The position numbers were made by a program, and so were the translations under genes. A model generated the notes under the pieces. The model was not told the DNA's origin. It saw only the letters and a program-made list of their open reading frames with translations, and made no database searches. From Pictodentalium vernedei (Eukaryota; Mollusca; Scaphopoda; Dentaliida; Dentaliidae), in NCBI GenBank assembly GCA_031216915.1, contig CM062294.1:388917217-388981216 (forward strand): DNA of 64,000 nt, read 5' to 3'. Of the stretch, positions 34,356 to 45,894 are shown one piece after another (position 1 is the stretch's first letter; each line of letters opens with the position of its first letter).

Positions 34356-35071
34356 AATAGAGATGATTCGTTATGTAAAAGATGAACTCATCTGGGGAGA
34401 GCTATTGAGAGCCATTTTCAAGATTGTTGTTTTTTTTCATCTTTATTTCATTTATTCTTTGAAAATAATTCACAAGAGATGCCAATGTGAGCAAAGAAAG
34501 TTGGCTGAAGTAACTGAAAGGTATGGGCGCTTTCTCCAGAGAATTACCTACAGCAAATGAGTGAGCAACCAATATATACACATTTGAATGGTGAAATCAA
34601 GTGATGTTTTCATTTCCTGTCTATGTAGAAGGGTAACTGAGGCAAGGTTGAAATTAGAATACTACAGTTTATTTCAAGAGTTTCCTCCTGTGAACTGATA
34701 ATACATGTATGCTGTTAAGTAATACACTGTTGGAAAGGGCTCAGAGCCATATGTTACATCACACCAGTTCTTTTCCAGCCTCAAAGAACCTTTTTGTTTT
34801 ATCATCATTATAAAGAGGATAAAGGTTCTGTAAATGTTAAATGGTTGAGTGCAGGATTCCCATATAAGATAAGATAAGATAAAGTTTATTGTACAACCAA
34901 GAATAAAAAGGTATGGCATACATAAAACACACAAACAATTAAAATAAGCAATGGGTTAACCAGGCGACACATATTATATGAGTAAACAGATTAAAAAGTC
35001 TAATCTCATCTGTTGCGGCACTCCTGTGAGTGGGCATACTATGCATGAATCTCATTGACAATCAGAACTAA
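34356..35071. other. No supported gene
   Basis: A short exon-like piece (34478-34519, between ATTCACAAG and AAAG-GTATGG) is too short to support. Otherwise unassigned. Confidence 0.4.
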
Positions 35072-36095
35072 TTAGACAAGAGCGCTCGTATCGCTGAAGC
35101 AATACAATGTCCCCTACCGGACTAATGAGCATTAATAATTATACAAATGTTATAACCTAGATGTGATCAGCATGAATTCCGTTGAAGCATTTCCAAAAAA
35201 AGTCCAGAAAACTGATATTTTGACGCTTTTCCATATTTCCAAGGGCCATAACTCACACAAGAATAATGCAATCAGCATGAAACTCAAACTTGATCTGTAA
35301 GTCATCGTTCTATAGTAGGTTACCAAGAATGAAATCATTCGGTTGAAGCATTTCCAAAAAAAGTCCGGAAAACTAAAGTATGACTGACAGACTGACTGAC
35401 AGACTGACGGATGGACAGAGTACAAATGAAACTTGATCTGTAAGTCATCGTTCTATAGTAGGTTACCAAAAATGAAATCATTCCGTTGAAGCGTTTCCAA
35501 AAAAAGTCCGGAAAACTAAGGTATAACCGACAGACTGACTGACAGACTGACGGATCGATGGACAGAGTGTAAATGAAACGTGATCTGTAAGTCATCGTTC
35601 TACAGTAGGTTACCAAAAGTGAAACCATTCCGTTGAAGCGTTTCCAGAAAAAGTCCGGAAAACTGATATTTTGGTGCTTTTCCATATTTCCAAGGGCAAT
35701 AACTCACACAAGAATAAGGCAATCAGCATGAAACTCAAACTTGATCTGTAAGTCATCCTTCCATAGTAGGTTACCAAAAATGAAATCATTCCGTTGAAGC
35801 GTTTCCAAAAAAACTCCGGAAAACTGATATTTTGGTGCTTTTCCATATTTCCAAGGGCCGTAACTCACACAAGAATAATGCAATCAGCATGAAACTCAAA
35901 CTTGATCTGTAAGTCATCGTTCTATAGTAGTATACCAAAAATGAAATCATTCCATTGAAGTGTTTCCAAAAAAACTCCAGAAAACTAAAGTGTGACTGAC
36001 AGACTGACAGACTGACAGATGGACAGGCAGACAGACTGACGGATGGACAGAGTGCAAACCTATAGTCCCCTCCGGCGATGCCGGTAGGGGACTAA
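35072..36095 (+). mobile_element. Tandem-repeat element F6 (HINE-like)
   Basis: The 5' region ACAAGAGCGCTCGTATCGCT contains GTCCCCTACCGG (35109-35120), matched by the 3' hairpin AGTCCCCTCCGGC-GAT-GCCGGTAGGGGACT, which ends CTAA at 36095. The core has five units of 143-161 bp (TGATCTGTAAGTCATC at 35291, 35434, 35581, 35742 and 35903), some ending in GACTGACAGACTGACGGATG microsatellite. The architecture is the same as F1 and F2. Confidence 0.8.
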
Positions 36096-36230
36096 TTATC
36101 ATGCCCTCGGGAAAAAGAAACATCGGTCGTTTTCAAAAGTATCGAACATTAGACTTTCGAAAGTCATTACACGGTCCTGACCACATTGAGCTCCATTCCC
36201 TCTACTGATTACTGTGCGTCAGGATATGGG

Positions 36231-37885
36231 TTACAAACCGACCGACCTCGCGAATAACTCCAACATCTTCACAGGCAAATAGCAATGCAAATCTTTCCAG
36301 TTGCCGCAGAAGGTGGAAGTGAGGAAGTCGCTTACCGACAAAGTTGATAAGCTCATTTCGAAAAACGCTGTATTTAGAACAGGCAAAGAAAGAATGTAAT
36401 TCATCTTCGACCGAATTTGTCTTACATGTTTGCAGTGCCTCTGTTCCCTGGGTACTGGTGTCGGCTTTTGATAGCGACCCTGCTCTATCTCCAAGTCATG
36501 AGCGCTAATACGGAATCTGGTAACAAATCGCCTTTCCTTCACGGGAAGTGTATCAATATAGGACTCCCTACGGTAGTTCTCTTTGATCGAATGATAGAAC
36601 TTTAATTTAATACTCTCCAAATGAACGCCGTTTCGTGTGGATCCACTTTTCCACGTCTGACCGTACATGTCACAGAGTCGCATTTTTAATTGTTTCTCAA
36701 AATTGGGGGGGGGGGGGGGGGGGGGCACAGTTTGGGTTCAGCCAGACATTGCGAAACCCACAAGTCGAAAGGATGCTTTCAATTTCTGATGTGTAGATAT
36801 GATTAAGTTCCTGCATCTCCTTGTAAGCCAAACTTAACAATGGGTTGGCCTTAACCGTTACTGCTTTCAGCCAATTTGACACAAGTTTAGTTTTTCTGTC
36901 AATAGCTAGTGGGTACCTGCCTAATTCAGCTAGTACTGCAGTATTGCAAGAGTTTGAGTGTACCTGCAGTATATTTTTGCAAAACTGCAAATGTACCGAT
37001 TCAATCTGCTTTTCATTATTTCGGACTGCCTGGTCTCCCCATGCTTCTGAGCAATATAGAAGAACAGGTTTTACCAACGCATCGAATAGTTTTTCTCTCA
37101 CTTGTAAGTTATCCTTGGACACTGACAAAAACAGACAGTTTAATTTAAAGTAAGCTTTGTGTGCTCTAGCTCTAAGGTTCAATAGTGCTCTGGTGAAACT
37201 GCCCGATGCCGTGAAAACAATTCCGAGGTATGTGTATGAGGTTACTGTTTGTAGCTGTTCGTCGACACAAGTAAATGAACTATTAACTTTTCTACCTGCC
37301 TTGTTGAAAATAAGCACTTTCGTTTTCTGCTTGTTGACAGTGAGTCTCCACCTCTTACAGAAATCATGTAATGAGTTGAGAGACGACTGTAAGCTGTCTC
37401 TAGTAGTAGAGAGAAGAACGAGATCATCTGCATACAGCAAACAAGGAATAGCAGTACCTTTTAATTCAGGAAACGTGTTATTAATTATCTACTAAAGAGA
37501 CAGCAATGTCATCTATGAACAAATTAAAAAGCAGTGGGCTTAAATTATTCCCTTGTATTGTTCCTACTGAATTCGAAAACGTTTTTGATAAAGCTTTACC
37601 AGTTTTCACCTGCAGTAAGTTACAGGTGAACATTTCCTTGACTGAATGGTAAATATTACCACCTACACCTTTTTCAATCAACTTCATGAACAAACCTTCT
37701 AGCCACACTCTATCAAAGGCTTTATTAAAATCGACAAAGCATGAGTAGCGCATTTTACCGTTTCAAAACGCTTTGTGAATCAGTTGTCTAAGTACAATAA
37801 TGTGGTCGGATGTTTTATATCCCTCTCTGAATCCAGCTTGCAAAATATTTAGGGTTTTACTCTCAAGTGCAGTTAGTGCAACTCA
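36231..37885 (-). pseudogene. Non-LTR retrotransposon (LINE) reverse transcriptase fragment
   Basis: In order on the minus strand: QAGFREGYKTSDHIIVLRQL, a TGA stop, YSCFVDFNKAFDRVWLEGL, GTIQGNNLSPLLFNLFIDDI, a frame break near 37440-37500, MLYADDLVLLSTTRDSLQ (catalytic YADD), RLTVNKQKTKVLIFNKAG, YTYLGIVFTASGSF, then the thumb and C-terminal region with RFRISAHDLEIEQGRYQKPT. A run of 22 G (36705-36726) interrupts the last part and changes frame; a further break removes the C-terminal Cys motif. The endonuclease domain is absent, so the copy is 5' truncated and dead. The RT fold is clear; the clade is uncertain. Confidence 0.85.
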
Positions 37886-37899
37886 AAAGCTTCAAACTC

Positions 37900-38054
37900 T
37901 GTTAATGTCCTTCATATTATCTTTGAAGATAAATTATTTAGTCTGTAGGGAATTTCTTTGTAATAATGCCTACACTCTCCCATAAATTGTTTCAAGGCAA
38001 AGACTTGTGAACAAATTTTGATGACTAAAAATAATTCAGCACTCTACCAGTTAA
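37900..38054. mobile_element. Truncated T1 MITE
   Basis: Matches the right part of the 810-1059 copy (TATCTTTGAAGATAAATTAT, CTCTCCCATAAATTGT) and ends AGCACTCTACCAGTTAA at 38054. The left end is lost next to the LINE fragment. Confidence 0.7.
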
Positions 38055-38084
38055 CAAATGAATACCAGAGTACTTCCTGTAAAC

Positions 38085-39065
38085 TCCCTTGGTTGTCGGC
38101 TAAGTCTAGTAATGTATTTTGAAGGACACAATCATATTTTGGAGGAATGTTCTGATCCCCTGCCGGAAATAAAATCCTTGCCAACTGCAACACCTAAACC
38201 ACCAGACCACTGCCAAAAACGATGGCTGGAATCTAGTATTTAAGATGAACTTCTCATGATGACTTGGTTCACAATCAATATCCTTAGAGTAGCTACAAGG
38301 AAGTGTGAAATGTGCTATTACAGTACGTCAAAAGTGCTGTGGCTGGCCTCAGATGAAGACTGGCATGGGCCTGTGTGTGTGTATTGAAGGGCACAATCAT
38401 GTTTTGGAGGAATTTAGAACGTTGGTTTCTGATCCCCCAATGGGAATCAAACCCTCTACAACCCTGCGTGGCAATCAGAATCTAAACTACCAGATCATTG
38501 CACACTGTCAAAAGTGATGACTGGAATTAAGCATCTAAGATGAAGTTCTCATGATGATTTGGTTTCACATTCCTTATGGTAGCTACAATAAAGTGTGAAG
38601 CGTGCTGGCTACAGTATAATGAAAGTGCAATGGCTGGCCCCAGATGAAGACTGTATATTTTGAAGAACACACTTATGTTTTGTAGGAATTTACTAAACCT
38701 CCAGACCATTGTACAGGGTCAAAAATGCTGGCTGGAATCGATCATTTCAGATGATGTTCTCATGATCACTTGGTTCACATTCCTTATGACAGCTGCAAAA
38801 AGGTGAGGAACTATCTGGCTAAAGAATGATGAGAGTTCCGTCATTGGCCTCAAATGAAGACTGGCACTGCCTGGCCGGCCTGTGTGTGTATTTTGAAGGG
38901 CAATCATGTTCTGGAGCAATTTAGAGTGTTGGTTTCTGATCACACACATGGAATCAAACCTTGGTAAGCCCAGCTGACAATCAGGAGACCAAAACCTAAA
39001 CCACCAGACCAAACACGATCCTTCGCTCAGTTTATACAAGCCTGGGCAGTGACACTTCACATCCA
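38085..39065. repeat. Degenerate ~265-bp tandem array
   Basis: TATTTTGAAGGACACAATCA-like starts at about 38117, 38382, 38656 and 38890. Each unit also has GATGAAGACTGGCA, CTAAACCACCAGACCA and CTCATGATGACTTGGTTCAC motifs. No terminal signals found. Confidence 0.65.
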
Positions 39066-39109
39066 GCTTTCATCATCAACTATTAAGTCTAATAACTATC
39101 ATATACACT

Positions 39110-40404
39110 TGTTATGCCCCCTCACCCCCATTATAATATCAGAATTGATATGTCTTGGTTAATAATTATACACAATTAATATTTTCTGAGGTCATTTTTT
39201 GTATTTAGAATAAGAAGACTCTGGCTTGTGTTCACTTATTTGCACTGAGTGACCTTTGAAAGTACCTATCAACATGTTTACAGATACTGTTACACAGAAT
39301 CTATTTTTAGCTCACTGATCATTTAATTGGGTCACACTTGTTTACTTGAAATAAGACAGAATCATCTAGAAGCTTAATGAGGTGACTTTATTCAGCCAAC
39401 AAATGGAATAAAAGAACATTGGAAAAATTTCTTATTCTGGAACTTTCAATCTGAAGACTACATAAATAACCTCGGCCAACAGAATTGAGACATTCTATTC
39501 ATTTATTCAAATCATATACAGAGCAATGGGAAGTCATTTGTATACACATTCAGCATTAACTGGTAGAGTGCTGGAAGCCCTATTTTGGTCTTTACTAAAA
39601 GTGACAGGCAACAACTGTCTGTAGCTACATTCTGCCTGAGGAAGCTTTTTTTGTCCCTGATTTGAATCAGATTTTTTATACAATACCTTGCTCTCTGACA
39701 TTTAATTGGATAGTGCCTATAAGGCACTATCCAATTAAATGTAATAGAGCAGTATATGATGAGCTTTGATTTGTTGTCAGAAAAAACTCAGCACTTTACC
39801 AGTTAATTGAACATTTGAGATTATTATTACAGGACAGTGCATTATTATAGAAGCAGCTAAGAATTTATTATATATTCTACAGAATATTTTTGAGATCTGT
39901 GCATCGTTATGTATTGGAAAAGTATTCCCAAAATTTGAAGAGAATTTATTCTTGTTGTGATCAAGAATTTACATTTGTGAAAAGCCAGGATTCTACTGGA
40001 TTATTTTAAAACTATCTGTGGCACCAATACTTATTGGATATCAATTCCATTTGAATTTTGTTGAGTGCTTTACTGGAATTTATTGGAGAATACTGAAATT
40101 TTGAGCAAACATCTCATTACAGTTCATTGGATACTGTTTCTGTACACAGATTCTTGGACATTGTAATACAAACTGGAAAGTTTCTTCATCACTGGATTAA
40201 TGGATTCTACTGAACTTTATTTTGGACTAATTGATAAGTATTTGTGTTTTTATTATCTGTAAACTAAATAGTGTAAAAGATTTTGTATCATTTTCATCTC
40301 AAATTAATTTTGTCATTAAATTTTAGAATAGTTGAATTCAAGTTATTGTTGTTGATTCTCAGATTTCTTTCTGTTACCATTATTGTTATTTTTACACCAT
40401 AACA
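39110..40404. mobile_element. Solo LTR, 1295 bp including a nested MITE, duplication CACT
   Basis: Starts TGTTATGCCCCCTC, ends ACACCATAACA; CACT at 39106-39109 and 40405-40408. Same family as 29992-30957, diverged. A T1 MITE (39556-39806) lies inside and accounts for much of the extra length. No internal retrotransposon coding region remains, consistent with LTR-LTR recombination. Confidence 0.8.
39556..39806. mobile_element. T1 MITE nested in a solo LTR
   Basis: TTAACTGGTAGAGTGCTGG and CAGCACTTTACCAGTTAA ends; inverted in orientation relative to 31353-31602, with the same central palindrome. Confidence 0.85.
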
Positions 40405-40408
40405 CACT

Positions 40409-40919
40409 TAATAATTTAATTATCTATTCCAGTAGAGTTTAGAATTCTTGAGCCTCATGAATAGGCAAAAATGGATAAACAAATACCTTTCCATTCTGGT
40501 TCCTCAATCGATACAGCATCTTTACCAGAAGAATTCTACAGGTGTTTTTTCTCTATCTCTCACAGAGAATGATGGGCTCAGTGCTTACATTCAATTTGAC
40601 ATTGACTGAAAACATATCCTTGATTCAATGAAAGGGCAGGTGATCAAAACAGGCAGAAAGAGAAGAGATCAAGATCACATTATTCTTAAGACTTATCACA
40701 GAGGTGGAAATCCATTGAGTGAAAACACCAGTGTTTTTGGCAAAAGCTGGATTCACACATCAGTGTCTTGTTGAGATGTCAAACTGAATACAGATGTAGA
40801 TGAAAACAAGCTTCCAGAACATTTCCTGCCTCTCTATCAGTATTGAAAGTTATCTAACCCTTTATTTAATCTTATTTGTTTTACAAGGATTGGCGAACAA
40901 GTTATACAACTTATATTAG
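40409..40919. other. No recognised feature
   Basis: No coding or repeat signature recognised. Confidence 0.5.
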
Positions 40920-41230
40920 CGCCTCTCCTTGGCTCAATGGCATAGGTGTGTGGGATGACCTTCATAGCGGCAACTTCGTGGCCTAGCTCTTCTCGAATAC
41001 TATGAAGGGATCTTTAGCCTGCATGGAGTGTGTCTCTCTCCACACAGAGGACAGCCATTTTACATCCCCACCCGATAGGATGGTACGCTGTGACAGCATC
41101 ACCCCCACAATTGATGCTGACAGAGAGTTTTCGGACACCTCGAGAACTTTCCCCGACCGGGGTTCAATCCCGGAAACTCTGGTATGAGAGACCAGTACAC
41201 TTATCTAACCCTGAAACCTCAAGTTCAGCT
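40920..41230. repeat. GC-richer repeat-like segment with a B-box-like motif
   Basis: Differs in composition from its surroundings. Contains GAATACTATGAAGGGATCTT and CCGGGGTTCAATCCCGG (about 41155-41172), a T-arm-like hairpin with a B-box. No A-box or complete tRNA cloverleaf is visible, so this is not called as a tRNA. Possibly a SINE piece. Confidence 0.4.
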
Positions 41231-41499
41231 TGAGCATTTGTTTGTTAGGTTTAACATCTTGCATGCTGCTGGTGGATATTGCTGCCTACGGCAGGAATTC
41301 TCTTGCTATTTCTCTTGCTATTACAATAAGTCAAATTTGAGGATACTTAATCAAATTTCCCCTTCCACATTGTATAGACATTTTAATCAAGGATTTCTAG
41401 TTTCACTTTTTCAAGAATTTTTTATCAAATCTAGTTATGGCTGCTTTACAGCAGCTATGATCATATCTGATGAAAAATATTTTCAAAATTACTCAGCGG
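41231..41499. other. No recognised feature
   Basis: An imperfect palindrome around GCTGCTTTACAGCAGC (about 41440) and no more. Confidence 0.4.
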
Positions 41500-41655
41500 G
41501 TTAAGAGTTAATCCATCATCTAAAATATTGGCCACGTCCATCCGCGTAATTTTCAAATTTAGCAGTTGAAAAAAATTTTCAAAAAGTTTCAACAAAACCA
41601 TATCATGTGACCCCTCATTGGAACAAGCGTAATCCCAATTACCCAAGCAGAAGCA
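41500..41655. repeat. T4-family fragment
   Basis: Contains TTCAACAAAACCATATCATG then TGACCCCTCATTGGAACAAG and the TTTAGCAGTTGAAAA region, matching other T4 copies. Confidence 0.5.
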
Positions 41656-41985
41656 TGATAGTGAAGTGTGCTACAGTACGGCTGCTGTGAACTGGTAACT
41701 TTCCGCAGGTGGGCAATATTTTCACAGATGCAATAATATTAGATTCCAAACACTAATTATAGAAATAATATCAAAAATTTTATTAACGGAGTACAGGGTA
41801 CAACCATGTGCTTTGTTAATTAAAATTTTGCTGACGATTTTTATTACCAGATAAATGAATTGGTGCTGTGAGGTACACCGATTTTTAGGTATGGTTTTGG
41901 TATTACAGAGATACCGAAAACTGTACTGAAACCAAATCAAAATATCGTTTATTTTCATATTTTGGTATTTATATTTTTCTGCGAA
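41656..41985. other. Possible hAT-derived non-coding sequence
   Basis: Reads GGTACACCGATTTTTAGGTA and GAGATACCGAAAACTGTACT near 41870-41930, similar to motifs at 47185-47225 and adjacent to the BED-finger ORF. Evidence is weak. Confidence 0.35.
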
Positions 41986-41986
41986 A

Positions 41987-42220
41987 TTGACAGAAAGTCA
42001 ACTCATCAAGGAGGATCGTAAATCTAAAAGCCTGTGGGCCTCATATTTTGATCGAATTGAAAAGAAAATGTGCAAATGTGAACTTTGTAAGAAACAGGTA
42101 GCAGCAAATACTGCGAATATGTCACAACTGCAGAAAAATGAAAAATGGCAAGTTGTAAACTTGGTACTTTGTTTTCTAAAGAAATACGGCCCAGTTCCAG
42201 TGTTCCTAATATTCAGATGA
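41987..42220 (+). pseudogene. hAT-like BED zinc-finger fragment
   Basis: The frame includes SLWASYFDRIEKKMCKCELC followed by KKQVAANTANMSQLQKN. A Trp and an aromatic residue before CxxC, then an NTxNM-like turn, match the BED zinc finger (DNA-binding domain of hAT-type transposases and of host genes derived from them). The final His/His pair is missing: the sequence diverges at SQLQKNEKW, so the finger is broken. No hAT catalytic domain follows. The frame starts with TTG in the supplied translation, so the true start is unknown. Confidence 0.55.
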
Positions 42221-42689
42221 ATTCAATATATTTTCTGGAATTACTGTGCGGTTTGTTCACATGGCACATTAGGGGGTCGGGTGGGTGGTTGACTGGTTGA
42301 CAATTGGTTGGAAATAATCCACTGGCATTGACAATTCAATACGCTGATAACTAGACATACAAACGGTAATACTGCCTGTGGTTATCGCTTCTCGGCAATT
42401 ATGTATAGCATTTCTTTCAATTCAGGATTGCTATTTTAAGTTGTAGATACTTTTAAAAAATGATCATTTTATTAAAATACAAGCCCCCAAACTTTAATAC
42501 CTGATCATCTGCTTTATATTCTTTCAAATAAATAATTTATACTGCACACAAGTGCACATTGGAAAGACACGATTGACCTAAATTTTAGGACACATTAAAT
42601 AAACAGCTGCACCATGAGCATGTGATATGCCCATTGTTAATTAAAAGAAAAAAGTACACAATATGAGACTACATGTGTACCTAACCCTT
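42221..42689. other. No recognised feature
   Basis: No coding or repeat signature recognised. Confidence 0.45.
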
Positions 42690-43315
42690 ATTTTTTTTAA
42701 ATCATGAAAATCTCTCGAAGCGTTCTCGAGTTATCATACGACTTGTAAAAAATCAACCATTTTCTAAGTAATAAAGTCCCATAACTCTGAAATGACTAAT
42801 CGAATGGTGACACTAAATGAAAGGGAGCTTCCCTCCATCGATATACACCACCTACCCAAAAATCACGAAAATCTCTCATAGCATTCTCGAGTTATCGTAC
42901 GACGTGTAAAAAATCAACAATTTTCTAAGAAATAAAGTCCCATAACTCTGAAATGACTAATCGAATGGCGACACTAAACGAAAGGGAGCTTCCCTCCATC
43001 GATATACACCACCTACCCACAAAACACAAAAATCTCTCAAAGCATTCTTGAGTTATCGTACAGGTAAAACATCAACAATTTTCTAAGTAATAAAGTCCCA
43101 TAACTCAGGAATGACTAATCGAACGGCGACACTAAACGAAAGGGAGCTTCCCTCCATCGATATACACCACCTACCCAAAAAACACGAAAATCTCTCAAAC
43201 TGTTCTTGAGTTATCGTACGACGTGTGACCGCACGGACAGACAGACAGAGGGACGGACAGACGGACAGCGGTATACCATAATACGACCCGTTTTTTTTCA
43301 AAACGGGCATATAAA
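42690..43315 (+). mobile_element. Tandem-repeat element F5
   Basis: Three and a half units of 158-161 bp (TCTCTC at 42711, 42872, 43033 and 43191; AATAAAGTCCCATAACTC and GAAAGGGAGCTTCCCTCCAT in each), very similar to one another. An ACGGACAGACAGACAG-type tract and a terminal hairpin GACCCG-TTTTTTTTCAAAA-CGGGC follow, flanked by ATA repeats rather than CTAA. Confidence 0.75.
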
Positions 43316-43544
43316 AACAATGTATGGAAGTCAACAGGCGACATCAGATTTTGCATTATTGAAGTTCATTTGATTGATCGAGGCATAGCAAATGTTTTGA
43401 AAATGATTTTCTGCTATTATAAATCATTGATTTGTACATTTTTTTTCTCATGGAAACGAAAAATTTACCCTAATTTATTATGGGAAATCGGGGATTCTCG
43501 GGAATTTTCAGAAACGTGTATGAAACCAGGAACCATAATGGGGA
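43316..43544. other. No recognised feature
   Basis: Short overlapping ORFs only. Confidence 0.4.
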
Positions 43545-44852
43545 TTTACATAGCCAAGAATGGCTGTGTGAATAATTTTGTGCCAAACAGTACTTGGACA
43601 TCTCTTGCAAGTCATCATCAGTCATGGTGGCATATGTTAGAGCTGCGGCACGTCTGGAAAGACCCTTATCTAATGTGTATAGAAAGCTAAATCCCAAGCC
43701 AGGTCAAACAAGGGACAATGAATGTGATAAGGGTTTCTCAATAATCCAAAACATATGGTTCCAAATTCTGCCAATGACCATCTGACAGACAAAGAGATTT
43801 AATAATGTGTGGGGGAATGCAGTACGTATAGCTGCATTTTCTTTCGGAGCTTCGTGGGTGCACAGCGTGGGTAGGGTGATGCACGGGCCCCATTGTTGCA
43901 CTCTCTCCATGACCTGCATCCACCATTCCCGCGTTTTCCTGTTGGTTTCCTTCTATTGACTTCGGGGGCAGAGGATGCAAAAGCACCTCTCCGCTAGACT
44001 TGATCCATAGGTACTGGTATGTATGCATATGTAGCATTTCTCGTTTAAATTGCACCTCTCCTGCTATACGCCCACTCATCTCGCCCGTAAGCGTGGGTAT
44101 GAAAAGGCACCCCACTCACGTCACAGCCTTAGGACCTATCACCTTAGTTCCCGGCATCACCCTACTAGGGTTTCGTGCTGAATGCCTTCTTACCAGATAT
44201 AGATCGTGGGGTTGCATCCCAGAGCCCTGCATCTGCATTCTCTGTTCACACTTGCCTGGTGGCCGCACTGCCATCTCGTGTCGGTGCCCCACCACCTGGC
44301 CATCAGATGCCAGCCTGGAGGTAAGGTGGACACAGCTTGGGGGGGGGGGGGGAGCCATCTCTTACAACAATTTCGAACACTCCTTCATCGACGTGCCATA
44401 TCCTCACCTAGCATGAGTCCCCTTTGCTAGAGCACTGCTCACAAACCTTTCCACCGGCACCTCTTTTTCACGCGTTTGTCATGACTGTTTCGGTGGGGAA
44501 TGTCTGGTAGCATGTCTCTGTTGAGGGCTAACCAGACATGGTGGCTTTTATTCTCCCACCTCTGCCAGTTGTGACCTTAGAGGTTTGAATTGGTTGGGGT
44601 TTAACAACATATATGTCTGTAAATAATCTGTATCGTGTAAAATCAATATTATGTAAAACACTTTATTCACTATATGTTAATAAATGGCCAAGTACTGGCC
44701 CTTTCTGGACATGAATCTACTTTAGTTATTGAGACTATGTCTCAGACGCAGGAGCTTTGATAAGCCGAGTGTGGCATGGCTGCATCGTCCAGAGCTGACG
44801 CAGACCCAGTAAGGGGCTGCATTACTCATATTGAAGGTACCAGAGACACAAA
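43545..44852. repeat. Large tandem duplication, unit 1 (unknown sequence)
   Basis: Block A (GATTTACATAGCCAAGAATG to GCAGTACGTATAGCTGCATT, about 43547-43850) and block C (TTAGAGGTTTGAATTGGTTG to CCAGAGACACAAAGG, about 44578-44850) flank a ~720-bp GC-richer middle. Both blocks recur in unit 2. Block A encodes ALTYATMTDDDLQEMSKY on the minus strand in both copies, but I recognise no family and see no start or splice context. A G run lies at about 44339-44352. Confidence 0.65.
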
Positions 44853-45606
44853 GGCGATTTACATAGCCAAGCATGGCTGTGTAAATAATTTTGTGCCTTA
44901 CGGTACTTAGACATCTCTTGCAAGTCATCATCAGTCATGGTGGCATATGTTAGAGCTGCGGCATGTCTGGAAAGACCCTTATCTAATGTGTATAGAAAGC
45001 TAAATCCCAAGTCAGGTCAAACAAGGGACAATGTGATAAGGGTTTCTCAATAATCCAAAACACACGGTTCCAAATTCGGCCAATGACCATCTGACGGACA
45101 AAGAGATTTAATAATGTGTGGGGAATGCAGTATGTATAGATGCATTTTCATTCGGAGCTTCGTGGGAACAAGTCGGGAATAAGATCCTGCCATCGTTTCG
45201 TTACTCTTTTCCCAGCCTGGGCATTCCATTCCCTCTCTTTTTCACTGGCTACAGTTCTGCAGGCGGCGGCATTTATTCTCCCACCTCTGCCAGTCGTGAG
45301 GCGTCTATTCTCTCACCCCTGCCAGTTGTGACATTAGAGGTTTGAATTGGTTGGGGTTTAACAACATATATGTCTGTAAATAATCTGTATCGTGTAAAAT
45401 CAATATTATGTAAAACACTTTATTCACTATATGTTTATAAATGGCCAAGTACTGGCCCTTTCTGGACATGAATCTTACTTTAGTTATTGAGACTATGCCT
45501 CAGACGCAGGAGCTTTGATAAGCCGAGTGTGGCATGGCTGCGTCATCCAGAACTGATGCAGACCTGATAAGGGGCTGCATTACTCATATAGAAGGTACCG
45601 GAGACA
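44853..45606. repeat. Large tandem duplication, unit 2 (middle deleted)
   Basis: Block A recurs at about 44859-45165 and block C at about 45331-45606, joined by only ~160 bp instead of ~720. The copies differ by scattered substitutions. The shortened join contains a second CTCCCACCTCTGCCAGT motif. Confidence 0.65.
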
Positions 45607-45894
45607 CAAATGAACACTTATCAAGTGATTTCACTCAAAATACTCTATAATTGCAACTAGATGAATGTCATAAAACATGTTATTTTACTTCAAGGATGAA
45701 CCCAAACAATGAAAGGTGGGTGACACCATGTCAATGACGCACTACATAATTGGCAATGATTGCACAATGTTTTCACAACTGGGATTATCATAGAGAAATT
45801 AATTACAGTTACATTACTTCAATTTACTTGCATATTTGTGTGGATATTGGATACTGGATTCACTGGACATTGGACATTAATCTTTTGCCGCTTT
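45607..45894. other. No recognised feature
   Basis: Short repeats such as GGATATTGGATACTGGA only. Confidence 0.4.

Noticed and set aside
34478..34519. Possible 42-base exon with GTATGG donor
   Set aside because: Too short and in a poly-T-rich repeat context; splice motifs of this strength are expected by chance.
36231..36728. Separate 165-codon gene next to the LINE fragment
   Set aside because: It contains the LINE C-terminal motif RFRISAHDLEIEQGRY and is part of the same broken element, displaced by the G run.
41155..41172. tRNA-like T-arm with B-box
   Set aside because: No A-box, anticodon arm or acceptor stem could be found on either strand.
44116..44416. Pro/Gly-rich ORFs on both strands near the G run
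   Set aside because: Composition follows the G tract, and no domain, start context or splice evidence is present.
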